Assembly: GCF_004022705.2 (NCBI RefSeq)
Contig: NZ_RZOY02000015.1
Span: forward strand, 1 to 64,000
DNA length: 64,000 bases
Direction: 5' to 3'
Source of the DNA: Mesorhizobium sp. M2D.F.Ca.ET.226.01.1.1
Lineage (GTDB): Bacteria > Pseudomonadota > Alphaproteobacteria > Rhizobiales > Rhizobiaceae
Part shown: positions 24,853 to 32,291 of the stretch, piece after piece
Layout: each line of letters begins with the position of its first letter
Position numbering within the stretch: the stretch's first letter is position 1
Position numbers and translations under genes: made by a program
The notes under the pieces: generated by a model
Database searches by the model: none
The model's input: the letters and a program-made list of their open reading frames with translations, nothing else
What the model was told of the DNA's origin: nothing

Positions 24853-25038
24853 ATGGCAGACGACGAAACCAAGCGCGATTTTCGGGACCGCGACCGAGTG
24901 TCCGCAGACGAGGATTACGAGGTTGAATACTTCGCTCAGAAGGTCGGGTTGACGGCCCAGCAGGTTCGCGAACTGATCGCCAAGCACGGCAACGACCGGG
25001 AGACGCTTGAGCGCGCGGCAAGGAAGCTTCGGGGATGA
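24853..25038 (+). CDS. DUF3606 protein
   Basis: This 61-residue protein (MADDETKRDFRDRDRVSADE) has the DUF3606 body: YFAQKVGLTAQQVRELIAKH, a helix-turn-helix-like unit, then ERAARKLRG. It is nearly the same as the protein at 48874-49059 and more distantly like 55699-55905. The strong ribosome-binding site and the stress promoter mark it as an abundant stress-induced small protein. The role is unknown. Confidence 0.8.
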   Translation: MADDETKRDFRDRDRVSADEDYEVEYFAQKVGLTAQQVRELIAKHGNDRETLERAARKLRG

Positions 25039-25220
25039 CGAGGCTTTCCGAACTCGGCCCTCCCAAAGGGGTCACGCTGCACCGGCAGCCGGGCTCCACG
25101 GAGGATTCGGACTTCTATCGGTGCGAGACGTGCGGCCAAGTCGTCGACTGCAAAGACATCCGACAGATTATGTGGCATCAGCTCCAGGACGAGCATGAGC
25201 CGCTTGAACTAGACACCTAG
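25035..25220 (+). CDS. Small Cys/His metal-binding-like protein
   Basis: This 61-residue protein starts inside the DUF3606 stop (ATGA overlap). It has CETCGQ and a downstream WHQLQDEHEP, which could form a CCHH zinc site. A degenerate relative lies at 30935-31099. It is co-transcribed with DUF3606. Function unknown. Confidence 0.65.
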   Translation: MTRLSELGPPKGVTLHRQPGSTEDSDFYRCETCGQVVDCKDIRQIMWHQLQDEHEPLELDT

Positions 25221-25420
25221 TCGGCAATGCGGCGATAGCGGAAATGACCGCGGATATGGTCGTTGAAGAAGCGGCCTTTGACAAACGCGGATCGAAATGC
25301 CTCATAAGTCTCAGGCGGCACCTCCTCAAAATCGTAGCGTTTGCCGCTGGCCACAAACCAAACCGACAAAACCCTGTTTGCCGGATCGTATTCTGATTTC
25401 TTAATCGAAGTGGATGGCAA
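25217..25420 (-). CDS. KTSC domain protein
   Basis: A 67-residue protein matching the KTSC domain (SEYDPANRVLSVWFVASGKR, YDFEEVPPETYEAFRSAFVK, FFNDHIRGHFRYRRI). The domain is small, stand-alone or fused to lysyl-tRNA synthetase-like proteins, and its role is unsettled. It converges with the preceding gene, the stops overlapping by 4 bp, and lies just downstream of ku. Confidence 0.75.
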   Translation of the reverse strand: MPSTSIKKSEYDPANRVLSVWFVASGKRYDFEEVPPETYEAFRSAFVKGRFFNDHIRGHFRYRRIAD

Positions 25421-25444
25421 GAAGGCTCCGTGGATCGCGCGAAC

Positions 25445-26269
25445 TCAGGCCGACTTCCGGGCAGGCTTCGACTTTGATGCTGGTTTGATCCCCTCCTTGG
25501 CGAGGCTCTTTTTCAAAACCGCGGCGAGGTCAACGACGTTTTCCTTGGGCCTAGGTGCCGGCTTCGGCGGCTTCTTGCCCTTACGCTTCGCGTCGATCAT
25601 CGCGATCAGCGCATCCTCATAGGTATCCTCGAATTTGGAGGGATCGAATTTCGTCACCTTCTTGTCGATCAGGAGGCCGGCGATCTCCAAGAGATCCTTG
25701 TCGTATTTGGGACTCGCCAAATCGCCGAAGACGCTGCGTTCCGAGATCATCTCGTTATGGGTCCGCAACTCGGTCAGCAGCATGCCCTTGCCAAAAGGCT
25801 GGATCACGACCTCCCGGCCGCGCTGATAGAGCACGACGCAGGATCGGGCTGCCACTCGCTTCTTGGCCATGGCTTCCCGCAGCACGGTAAAAGCCTCGAC
25901 CGCGGCACCATCGGCGGGAATGAGGTAGTAGGGTTTTTCGAGATAGCGCGTGTCGATATCGTCGATCGCAACGAAACCCTCCACCTCCAAGGTATGCTGC
26001 GAGGTGAGCTTCAGCTTCTTGATTTCATCGGGCTCGATCTCGAGGAAATCGCCCTTCTCGACTTCGTAGCCCTTGATCTGATCCTCCGGGGGCACGACGT
26101 CGCCGGTTTCCTCATCCACATACGCGCTCTTGACGGGCAGTCCGTCTTCCCGATTGAGAATCTTGAAATGAACTTTGCCGGCCTCGCTGGTCGCTCCGAC
26201 GAGCTTGACGCCGCAAGAGACCGAACCAACCTTCAGAAAACCTTTCCATACAGCGCGAGGGGCCGCCAT
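25445..26269 (-). CDS. ku: Ku protein (non-homologous end joining)
   Basis: The 274-residue protein from ATG 26269 (MAAPRAVWKGFLKVGSVSCG) shows the bacterial Ku core (KVHFKILNREDGLPVKSAYV, EGFVAIDDIDTRYLEKPYYL) and a Lys/Pro-rich C-terminal tail. Ku homodimers bind DNA ends and recruit the ligase. ATG 26278 (MNKM) is also possible but leaves little room for a ribosome site. The upstream EcfG-type motif agrees with published stress control of ku genes in Sinorhizobium meliloti. Confidence 0.92.
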   Translation of the reverse strand: MAAPRAVWKGFLKVGSVSCGVKLVGATSEAGKVHFKILNREDGLPVKSAYVDEETGDVVPPEDQIKGYEVEKGDFLEIEPDEIKKLKLTSQHTLEVEGFVAIDDIDTRYLEKPYYLIPADGAAVEAFTVLREAMAKKRVAARSCVVLYQRGREVVIQPFGKGMLLTELRTHNEMISERSVFGDLASPKYDKDLLEIAGLLIDKKVTKFDPSKFEDTYEDALIAMIDAKRKGKKPPKPAPRPKENVVDLAAVLKKSLAKEGIKPASKSKPARKSA

Positions 26270-26301
26270 TTTGTTCATCCCTGTCATCATCCAGATCAAC
26301 A

Positions 26302-26328
26302 GGAACATCTGGCGCCTGGCGCGGTTCC
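26302..26328. promoter_or_regulatory. Bidirectional EcfG-type promoter (ku / HTH gene)
   Basis: GGAAC-N17-GTTCC is symmetrical, so both strands read GGAAC-N17-GTTC. Leftward it would drive ku (start 33 bp away), rightward the HTH gene at 26434. Confidence 0.65.
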
Positions 26329-26399
26329 ACCGTGGCAGGTTTCAGCGGCGTGGCAGGCGAGCTTTCCCTCAATCACGATGGGTTAGCCAATGCCAGCGC

Positions 26400-26427
26400 G
26401 GAACATTTTAGGGATATTGAATGTTCC
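26400..26427. promoter_or_regulatory. Second palindromic GGAAC site, promoter or operator
   Basis: Perfect 8-bp arms GGAACATT / AATGTTCC. As a promoter the spacing is GGAAC-N17-tGTT in both directions and transcription would start at the HTH gene's ATG. As an operator it is well placed for autoregulation by that HTH protein. Confidence 0.5.
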
Positions 26428-26433
26428 ACCCCT

Positions 26434-26727
26434 ATGGACAGCCAATACCAACTCTCCGCCGACCAGGTCAGAGCCGCACGCGCCCTGTTGCGCTGGTCGC
26501 GCGTGCGACTTGCCGCCAAGGCGAATCTCAGCGAAACGACGATCAGCGAATTGGAAAATGGCGCGAGGAAACCGCATCCCCGCACGGTCGCAGCTGTCCG
26601 CCGGGCCTTCGAGGGCGGCGGAATTTTGTTTGCGGCCGAAGGAAGCCCATCCCTACCGTATCCTGAAGGGCCAAAGACCACCGACAACAGAAGCCGGCGC
26701 CGGCGGCGAACAGACAGCGCGCGGTAG
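26434..26727 (+). CDS. XRE-family HTH regulator
   Basis: This 97-residue protein (MDSQYQLSADQVRAARALLR) holds one helix-turn-helix: SRVRLAAKANLSETTISELE then ARKPHPRTVAAVRRAFEGGG, the form common in rhizobial small XRE regulators. The tail is Arg-rich. It is divergent from ku. Because the second GGAAC palindrome ends 7 bp before the ATG, it may be leaderless or autoregulated. Confidence 0.75.
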   Translation: MDSQYQLSADQVRAARALLRWSRVRLAAKANLSETTISELENGARKPHPRTVAAVRRAFEGGGILFAAEGSPSLPYPEGPKTTDNRSRRRRRTDSAR

Positions 26728-26854
26728 GATCCTGCGCCAGGAGCAAGGACTTTGCGTCGGTCTGGCGTCAATGCTCGTTGGCTTTCCGGTCATCGCGGCC
26801 GACGGCGGCATTCGCGGCCTGTACAGGTTGCTGAGAGGGAGCAGCTCGAAGCTG

Positions 26855-26998
26855 AAAGAGCCCGCCCAACACAACGGCCCCAGACGGGCTCTTTACCGGG
26901 TCTCCCTATGGACACGCATTTCCAGTGTGGGCCTGGTTGCGATGACACCCCACCCGACGTAGCGCGCGCTGGAAGAGAAGCAGCTCGCGCCGACTGAT
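26855..26998 (-). ncRNA. Candidate stress-induced small RNA
   Basis: An EcfG-type promoter at 27004-27029 points left into a stretch without a credible gene that ends in a hairpin (26855-26894, arms AAAGAGCCCG / CGGGCTCTTT, 20-base loop). A transcript of about 140 nt is predicted. The hairpin could instead end the HTH gene's message on the plus strand, and no long T-run follows. Confidence 0.4.
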
Positions 26999-27003
26999 AA
27001 GTC

Positions 27004-27029
27004 AAACCTCACCGATGGCCCGATGTTCC
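27004..27029 (-). promoter_or_regulatory. EcfG-type promoter facing left
   Basis: GGAAC-N17-GTTT on the minus strand, with CTAAT before GGAAC and ATCGGG after it, as at 49134. No protein gene follows, hence the small-RNA proposal. Confidence 0.5.
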
Positions 27030-27075
27030 ATTAGCAAGCGCTTGACTACCCCGCTGTCCGCTCCAGAATCCTTTC

Positions 27076-27381
27076 ATGGCAAAGGGCTCTTTCAACATCG
27101 GCGATGAGGTCGCGATCACGGCGACAGTGCGCCGGCGGGTCTCGGAGGACCGGGTGAGCGTGTCCATCCCTTCCTATGGCCAGCCCCATTCGATCGTCGA
27201 GAGGGCCGAGGTGACGAGGGGGCAGCCGATCGAGCTGGTGGGCGACGTGACCCGGGTCGACGAGAACAAGGTCACCGTCAACCTGGGCGTACCGGTTACG
27301 GTGGATGCCGACACGCTGAGGCTGATGACGCGCTATGTGCCACCCAAGCGGAAAACGCCGCTGGTCGACAAGGCGACCTAA
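27076..27381 (+). CDS. Hypothetical small beta-barrel-like protein
   Basis: A 101-residue protein (MAKGSFNIGDEVAITATVRR) with alternating beta pattern (VTVNLGVPVTVDADTLRLMT) like SH3/OB-type barrels. Its stop codon is the first base triplet of the palindromic repeat at 27379, so the repeat doubles as its 3' end. Family not recognised. Confidence 0.6.
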   Translation: MAKGSFNIGDEVAITATVRRRVSEDRVSVSIPSYGQPHSIVERAEVTRGQPIELVGDVTRVDENKVTVNLGVPVTVDADTLRLMTRYVPPKRKTPLVDKAT

Positions 27382-27482
27382 AGCGCGTCGCGTCTGAACA
27401 GCCTCATGCGACGCGCTTTAGGTTGTTGTTTTTATGCATGTCGTTGTCCCAAAACCGCTGCGCAGTTTTGGGCGACATGCAT
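27379..27482. repeat. Rhizobial two-hairpin palindromic element
   Basis: First hairpin: TAAAGCGCGTCGC / GCGACGCGCTTTA (13-bp arms). Second: ATGCATGTCG / CGACATGCAT with inner CCCAAAAC / GTTTTGGG. The same two hairpins occur at 53497-53660 with the second one duplicated. Confidence 0.85.
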
Positions 27483-27649
27483 TAGCGGATTGCCGACAAA
27501 TCTGGTTCAGCTGAGAGCCATCGAAAGGCGCCTTCGCGAACCCTCTTGACGACCAAAATCCTCAAACCCATATCGCAGTTGGGCCAGGGACAGCGCTGTA
27601 GGTCCCGACTCTCCTGACACTCAATTGTTCGTTCGATTTGGAGGATCTT

Positions 27650-27949
27650 ATGAACGACCGGATGTTCGACAGCCCTGTTTTCGTAAAGAGCGGAGACAGC
27701 CTCATCCAGGAAATCGCATGCATCGAGGACGCGCTGGAATTTCTCTACGAATGGCCGAAAAACAGGCGCGGCCCGATTTACGACACGGCGCTGCGAGCCT
27801 GCCAACGGGCATTCGACAGCGACTACCCGCGAAGCGCCGCGAGAGACGCCTTTTGCGGCTTCGCAAAATCAGCCAGGATTCTCGAAGAGCTGAGCGCACC
27901 GCCGCCATGGATGGCCAGCGTCAGCGGCCGCGGCGGACTGGCCGCCTGA
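27650..27949 (+). CDS. DUF982 protein (first of a pair)
   Basis: The 99-residue protein starts at ATG 27650 after TTGGAGGA. It has the DUF982 features VFVKSGDSLIQEIACIEDAL, EFLYEWPKNRRGPIYDTALR and RAFDSDYPRSAARDAF. DUF982 proteins are abundant in rhizobia with no known role. A related gene follows 22 bp downstream. Confidence 0.75.
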   Translation: MNDRMFDSPVFVKSGDSLIQEIACIEDALEFLYEWPKNRRGPIYDTALRACQRAFDSDYPRSAARDAFCGFAKSARILEELSAPPPWMASVSGRGGLAA

Positions 27950-27971
27950 AGTCTCGCGATGGAGGTACGCG

Positions 27972-28256
27972 ATGCTTTCAAAGCCGTTCGAAAATCCGAT
28001 CCGGGTTTGGGTCGGCATGGGGTTTCCCCGTCAGCTCAACACCGTGGCTGACGCCTACCAGTTTGCCACCGATTGGTGCGGCAACAGTCCCGAACAGAAA
28101 GCCGCTATCCGCGCGTGCAGAGCGGCGCTGGTGGGAGATATCGACGCGGAGACGGCCAGGGGAATCTTTGTCGCCTTTGCCCGGAAGAAGGACATCCTGA
28201 TCGAGGATGGAGATATGCCGCCGCCTTCCTGGAAGGCGCGGCCGTCGCACGTCTAA
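27972..28256 (+). CDS. DUF982 protein (second of a pair)
   Basis: A 94-residue protein (MLSKPFENPIRVWVGMGFPR) with TVADAYQFATDWCGNSPEQK and a C-terminal Pro-rich tail. It is a diverged tandem paralogue of the preceding gene, and a third relative is at 51129-51425. GGAGG precedes the ATG. Confidence 0.75.
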   Translation: MLSKPFENPIRVWVGMGFPRQLNTVADAYQFATDWCGNSPEQKAAIRACRAALVGDIDAETARGIFVAFARKKDILIEDGDMPPPSWKARPSHV

Positions 28257-28599
28257 AACTGGTGAGGCGGCGCCCGGCGCCGCCTCTACCGGCCGCGCGA
28301 AAGCAAGGGGCCGGTCTGCGATCTTGCCGTGACACTCGATCGCAGACCGGGTGTCCACTCCTGGGGTAGAAATTGGACACCCCCATCGTGGCCGGTCGCG
28401 ATCCCTGCCGCCATATCATATGTTAGGCGACGAAAGCTTGAATCGGTCGCACCGGGCGCCGCCTTGCGGATCACCGGAGGAAATTAACATTCGACAATAA
28501 CGAATGACGCCCTAGTTCATTAACATCGCCGGCAACGACATGGCATCGGCGCTTGAGAGACAAACATCCGTGCTCCCGCCCCAACCGGAGGAGGAGACG
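28257..28599. other. Intergenic region before a Crp/Fnr gene
   Basis: It contains an imperfect inverted repeat GGGTGTCCA / TGGACACCC around 28350-28382, which resembles an insertion-sequence end or a terminator for the DUF982 pair. An AT-richer segment (28485-28515) may hold the Crp/Fnr gene's promoter. No EcfG motif is seen. Confidence 0.4.
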
Positions 28600-29319
28600 A
28601 TGCTCTCTGCCAATCCACTTCTCACGCAGTTTCAGAAAACGCGCTCGTTGAGCCAGGCGGAAACTGCAGCCCTCTCAAAAGTTCCGCTTCGGCGCGTGGC
28701 CCTGAGACCGGAAGAGCCAATGGTTCGCGCAGGCGACCACACGACAAGTTGCATCCTCGTTCTCGACGGCATGCTTGCCACTTCCAAGGTGGATGGTGCC
28801 GGCAGGCGCCAGATAACCGCTATTCACATCGCTGGCGACTTCCCGGATCTCATGAGCCTGCATTTGGACCTGGCTGACAGCGACATAAGGGCGGTTGCGA
28901 AGGCCGAGGTCGCCTCGATCAACCACGATCATCTGAGACGCCTTGCGCTGGACCACCCGAACCTTGCCGCCAAATTGTGGCGAACCGTCCTGGTCGATGC
29001 GGCCATCTCAAGGGAGTGGGTCTTGAACCTTGGACAACGCGAGTCCATGACCAGGATGGCGCATGTTCTTTGCGAGATCTTGCTGCGCATGCAGGTAGCC
29101 GGATTGGCCAATGGCAACACCTGCCGAATGCCGCTGACACAGGTCAACCTGTCCGAAGTCACCGGCATGTCGCTCGTGCATGTCAATCGCGTTCTGCAGC
29201 AGCTACGGCGCAAAGACCTGATAACGCTGGCCAAGGGGCAACTGGACGTCCTCAACTGGGCAGGTCTCGTCAAGGTCGGTGATTTCAGCGCGGAGTATCT
29301 GCATATCGTGAAGCATTAG
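28600..29319 (+). CDS. Crp/Fnr-family regulator
   Basis: From ATG 28600, after GGAGGAGGAG, the protein has 239 residues: a cyclic-nucleotide-binding-like beta roll (EPMVRAGDHTTSCILVLDGM, IHIAGDFPDLMSLHLDLADS) and a C-terminal HTH_Crp domain (LTQVNLSEVTGMSLVHVNRV). It lacks the Cys cluster of FNR. It has the same length as the regulator at 51456-52175 and similar sequence, so they are paralogues of a family expanded in rhizobia. Confidence 0.85.
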   Translation: MLSANPLLTQFQKTRSLSQAETAALSKVPLRRVALRPEEPMVRAGDHTTSCILVLDGMLATSKVDGAGRRQITAIHIAGDFPDLMSLHLDLADSDIRAVAKAEVASINHDHLRRLALDHPNLAAKLWRTVLVDAAISREWVLNLGQRESMTRMAHVLCEILLRMQVAGLANGNTCRMPLTQVNLSEVTGMSLVHVNRVLQQLRRKDLITLAKGQLDVLNWAGLVKVGDFSAEYLHIVKH

Positions 29320-29349
29320 CTCCACGCCGGCCGGCGCGGCAGCCCGCGC

Positions 29350-29517
29350 TCAATTCGAGACAAATCTCCCGTTCGCCGGATTGAGGTCTTCTCGCGCTGT
29401 CTCTTGCTCTTTCTCAGCGTCGGCCTTGCGCTTCGGGCATTCCTCGAAATCATGGTCGCGGCCGCCGCAATAGGAGCAGCATTTGGCGGGCGTGTCGGGG
29501 TGGAGCATCGGGGCCAT
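29350..29517 (-). CDS. 55-residue CCHC zinc-knuckle protein
   Basis: This small gene encodes MAPMLHPDTPAKCCSYCGG and then RDHDFEECPKRKAD. The spacing C-x2-C-x4-H-x4-C (CSYC...H...C) is exactly the retroviral-type CCHC zinc knuckle, which binds single-stranded nucleic acid. A charged helical tail follows. The start is ATG 29517. Such knuckles are rare in bacteria. A role in RNA binding is inferred from the motif. Confidence 0.6.
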   Translation of the reverse strand: MAPMLHPDTPAKCCSYCGGRDHDFEECPKRKADAEKEQETAREDLNPANGRFVSN

Positions 29518-29657
29518 TCCCAAGAATGCACGAAAAACTTTCCGGTTGCAGCAATTGCGTGAAGACGCCTGCCGCCGTTAAGCCCGATGCCCCGATATGC
29601 CCGCTCGCGGAAGCAGGAGCTCGCCGCTTGCGCGGCGGGCTCCCGTTCAGTCACCGC

Positions 29658-30011
29658 TCACGCATGGGCGTGAGGATGACGGAAGTCCCAGACAGCCCAG
29701 GCCGAAGCCACGACCACCAGCACGCCGAGGACGACATGCGTGGCCATGACATGCGTGTCAGCCGCAAAGCCCAAAAGCCAGGGCGACACGATCAGCCAGA
29801 GCCCGAGGACCGCGCTTACCCATTCTTCCCACTCGGCGAACACCGAAAGCGTGGCCAGGGCCAAGGCGCCGAGCGCAACGCCAACAATCCAGGCGTTCCA
29901 CGCAGGCACCATCGCCGCGGTGAATCCGATGACCCAAGGTGAGATGAACAGGCAAATCGCGAGGACCAGGGTAATCCAGTCCAGGCTCTTTCTTGCTTCC
30001 ATCATTGCCAT
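29658..30011 (-). CDS. SPW-repeat membrane protein
   Basis: The 117-residue protein starts at ATG 30011 after GGAGGTTGTC. It has four membrane helices arranged as two repeats, each with an SPW motif (LFISPWVIGF and LIVSPWLLGF). SPW proteins are found in bacteria and archaea without known function and are often stress-linked in rhizobia. Confidence 0.85.
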   Translation of the reverse strand: MAMMEARKSLDWITLVLAICLFISPWVIGFTAAMVPAWNAWIVGVALGALALATLSVFAEWEEWVSAVLGLWLIVSPWLLGFAADTHVMATHVVLGVLVVVASAWAVWDFRHPHAHA

Positions 30012-30188
30012 GACAACCTCCATAGATGAAGCTTGACCAAAGCAACTGCATCCGCGTGGACATTGCACGCTCGTCATTGATATAATTACGCTTTTACCGC
30101 TCTGCAAGGACGTGCCGCCGACCGGGACAGCGCATGGCCGGCGTTTCGAAAGCGGCGGCAATACGAAGCATGGTCGGATGAGCCCGGC

Positions 30189-30404
30189 CTAGTGAACCGG
30201 CCTCGACGCCGCCAGCGCAGCTTTCATATCGTCGGCATCATCTATCCCGCTGATGAACAGCAGCATGATGCGCCGTGCGACGTCATCCTGTTCCGGCCCG
30301 GCCGGAATGCGAAAGGCCTGGCAATGGTCCGCGAATATCCTGGTCAGCATGTCCAGGTCGTCGGAACCGAGATAGGTCGGAGAGGCCATGGCGGCCCCCA
30401 TCAT
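30189..30404 (-). CDS. Hypothetical protein, paralogue of 42757-42948
   Basis: A 71-residue protein whose ATG overlaps the upstream stop (ATGA). The body (LTRIFADHCQAFRIPAGPEQ, MLLFISGIDDADDMKAAL) aligns with 42757-42948 in the pattern ...C...I....E...(I/V)A.(K/R)I..LF..G(V/I)DD.D....AL. Small helical protein of unknown role, commonly seen in rhizobia. Confidence 0.6.
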   Translation of the reverse strand: MMGAAMASPTYLGSDDLDMLTRIFADHCQAFRIPAGPEQDDVARRIMLLFISGIDDADDMKAALAASRPVH

Positions 30405-30616
30405 TCCATGGCCGGCGCGGCCAGCACGTTGCCTTCCGCACCGCGACTGTAATAGCTGGTCCGGCCACGATCCCACTTGACCTTGATCTGGTTGGCAGTG
30501 GTCTCCACGACCGTACCGCCTTCGGGGCTGTCCTTGCGGACAACCCGTTGGCCTAGCTGCAATGTGCTTGAAGCGGGCGCATCCATATGCACGCGCGAAG
30601 GCTCTTTGAAGGGCAT
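30401..30616 (-). CDS. Small KOW/SH3-like protein
   Basis: This 71-residue protein contains LGQRVVRKDSPEGGTVVETT followed by IKVKWDRGRTSYYSRG, a beta-barrel pattern like KOW/SH3 modules. It is the first gene of a two-gene operon behind an EcfG-type motif, with AGGGAGG before the ATG. Role unknown. Confidence 0.6.
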   Translation of the reverse strand: MPFKEPSRVHMDAPASSTLQLGQRVVRKDSPEGGTVVETTANQIKVKWDRGRTSYYSRGAEGNVLAAPAME

Positions 30617-30701
30617 GCGCGCCTCCCTTTGTTCCGGGCGAAAGCGCGATGGTCACTCCCAAACGTCCGCGTGCCTCTGCTCGGTGCGGACGACTAACCT
30701 T

Positions 30702-30727
30702 AACCATCGATCGACCGGAATGGTTCC
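30702..30727 (-). promoter_or_regulatory. EcfG-type promoter for the 30616-30189 operon
   Basis: GGAAC-N17-GGTT on the minus strand, about 86 bp before ATG 30616. The spacing to GTT is one base longer than at the other sites. Confidence 0.5.
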
Positions 30728-30742
30728 TGTTTTGCGAAATAA

Positions 30743-30776
30743 AAGCCCGCCGCCGGAGAGATCGGGCAGCGGGCTT
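30743..30776. terminator. Hairpin AAGCCCGC / GCGGGCTT
   Basis: 8-bp arms with an 18-base loop; on the minus strand it is followed by TTATTT. It lies directly upstream of the promoter at 30702-30727 and may insulate it. Confidence 0.5.
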
Positions 30777-30934
30777 GCAACGGGCCAGGGCGCGGAACAT
30801 GAGCGCTGACTAATAAGCGCCCGGAAGGACCTTGGTTCCGGCGTCGCGCAAAAAGCCGCCGCTGTGAGGAAGCCGGCGACGAACACGTGGTCCTTGGTAT
30901 CGACAGCAACACGAGGGAACGCGCCGCCCATAGG

Positions 30935-31099
30935 GTCACGCTGCACGCAGCACGGCGGCTGCCTAGGGCAACGGACAGAAGGCCTGTAGAGCGCGCCGCA
31001 GGGTTCCAAGAGCACTTCATGATTTGCCCCGCATGTGACCAGGCGGTCGACAGGCGGGATTTGCGACAAGTCATCCGGTTACGAGCAGCCGGGGCATAA
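30935..31099 (+). pseudogene. Degenerate copy of the small Cys/His protein
   Basis: A plus-strand frame contains RVTLHAARRLPRATDRRPVE and MICPACDQAVDRRDLRQVIR, matching 25035-25220 at VTLH, CxxCxQxVDxxDxRQ. It loses the terminal WHQ...H part and ends early (LRAAGA). No clear start or ribosome site is present. Confidence 0.4.
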
Positions 31100-31143
31100 G
31101 CCGCCAGAGATGGACAGCCAATGACGAATCCCTTGAAGGGACG

Positions 31144-31169
31144 GGAACCAATTGCGCTGAGCTAAGTTA
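31144..31169 (+). promoter_or_regulatory. EcfG-type promoter for 31195-31476
   Basis: GGAAC-N17-GTTA, 25 bp before ATG 31195. Confidence 0.55.
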
Positions 31170-31194
31170 GGAAGAGCGCTACGGGGACTCCACG

Positions 31195-31476
31195 ATGCTC
31201 CTTGCCTTGGACGATGCGATCTCGTCGGCTGTTTTGGCCGGCAGAGGCGGAGATGCGGAAATCTTCGGGGTGATCGATCTCAGCAGTAAAATCGAAACCA
31301 GGATTGGCGCCATCAGCCTGGGGCGCGCCATCCAGTTCGTCGCCAACGCGTCCGTGCTCGGCTACGATGTTCGCGGTGCGATGGTGCTTTACGGGCTCCC
31401 GGGGACGCCGAGCCTCAGGAAATGGGACTGCGACCGTCTCTGGGCTCAATATGGCGGCGCCTTGCTTCAGGCATAA
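31195..31476 (+). CDS. Hypothetical protein, paralogue of 15223-15492
   Basis: This 93-residue protein (MLLALDDAISSAVLAGRGGD) shares its second half with 15223-15492: LGRAIQFVANASVLGYDVRG, then LYG, then LWAQYGGALLQA. It is preceded by a stress-type promoter. Fold and function unknown. Confidence 0.6.
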   Translation: MLLALDDAISSAVLAGRGGDAEIFGVIDLSSKIETRIGAISLGRAIQFVANASVLGYDVRGAMVLYGLPGTPSLRKWDCDRLWAQYGGALLQA

Positions 31477-31510
31477 ATCCCGGTGGTCGCCCCCAACATG
31501 CGTCGGGCCA

Positions 31511-31792
31511 CTACGGACAAGGCGTCCAGCCCTTGCGCTGCTGCGGCGTCACCGCGTGATTTGTGAACTGCAGGTTCCGGTCATCGCGGCCGGCGGCGCG
31601 GCATTCGTGGCAGTAGATGGCCTTGATCAGATCCCAATGCATGCATCCGTGGTCCGGCCCTAGCCGCTTCACCAGCTCGGCCACATCCAGAACAGCGCGC
31701 CGCTTGCATGTGAGGCAATCGACCGACAGGCCAGTTCCGGCCTCCAGCTTCTTGCCGAGCGTGTCTTCCACGAAGGGGTATTCCTTGCCCAT
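31511..31792 (-). CDS. Zinc-ribbon hypothetical protein, copy 1
   Basis: The 93-residue protein (MGKEYPFVEDTLGKKLEAGT) has two CxxC pairs (DCLTCKRR and YCHECRAAG) and ends GWTPCP. It is about 80% identical to the protein at 36467-36748, and the DNA of the two is also clearly similar. The zinc ribbon and basic surface suggest nucleic-acid or protein binding. Function unknown. Confidence 0.7.
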   Translation of the reverse strand: MGKEYPFVEDTLGKKLEAGTGLSVDCLTCKRRAVLDVAELVKRLGPDHGCMHWDLIKAIYCHECRAAGRDDRNLQFTNHAVTPQQRKGWTPCP

Positions 31793-31856
31793 GGCGATCT
31801 CCGAAATGAGCACCGGGAAGGATTATATTCCTGATGCCCGATCGTTTGCCAAGGGC

Positions 31857-32162
31857 TTATCGGCTCGCCTCAGTATGAGGCGCAAAAAAACAGCGGATAT
31901 ACGAAAACGGGGGAGACAGGCAGATGTGATATTGGCTGTCTTCGCTCTCTATGACGCGGTTCTTGGGAATGAAATATCGGGACTTTGGCCCTGACCCTGT
32001 ACGGACGTTGAAATCGCCGCCCGGCAGTGGCTCGACAAAGCGCGGAGCAATGACCCCACAATCCTTTTTGTCGTCGCAGCATTCATAGCCGGTGACCGGA
32101 TCATGATAGCCGGTGTACCAGCTGTGAGCGACGGCGAACGCGATCAAAAAGAGCTTCACCAT
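31857..32162 (-). CDS. Exported Cys-rich hypothetical protein
   Basis: A 101-residue protein with a short signal-like start (MVKLFLIAFAVAHSWYTGYH) and CCDDKKDCG, CLSPPFSYIRCF. The four or more Cys would form disulfides in the periplasm. Predicted secreted, function unknown. Confidence 0.6.
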   Translation of the reverse strand: MVKLFLIAFAVAHSWYTGYHDPVTGYECCDDKKDCGVIAPRFVEPLPGGDFNVRTGSGPKSRYFIPKNRVIESEDSQYHICLSPPFSYIRCFFAPHTEASR

Positions 32163-32291
32163 TGTCTGCCCAGCTTAACATGGCAGCGTGACGGTGGGCC
32201 ATCCAATATATTAGCAACCTCTTGATGAAACCCCGAGCCGCGCCAAGCTGGCGCGAGGGTTCGCTAGCCTCGCAGATCCGAGGCAGGTTTC

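Noticed and set aside
28350..28382. Insertion-sequence end
   Set aside because: GGGTGTCCA / TGGACACCC resembles an IS terminus, but no transposase or second end is present; kept only as an intergenic note.
29316..29654. 112-codon minus-strand frame
   Set aside because: It is a shifted frame over the zinc-knuckle gene, which has the coherent motif and start.
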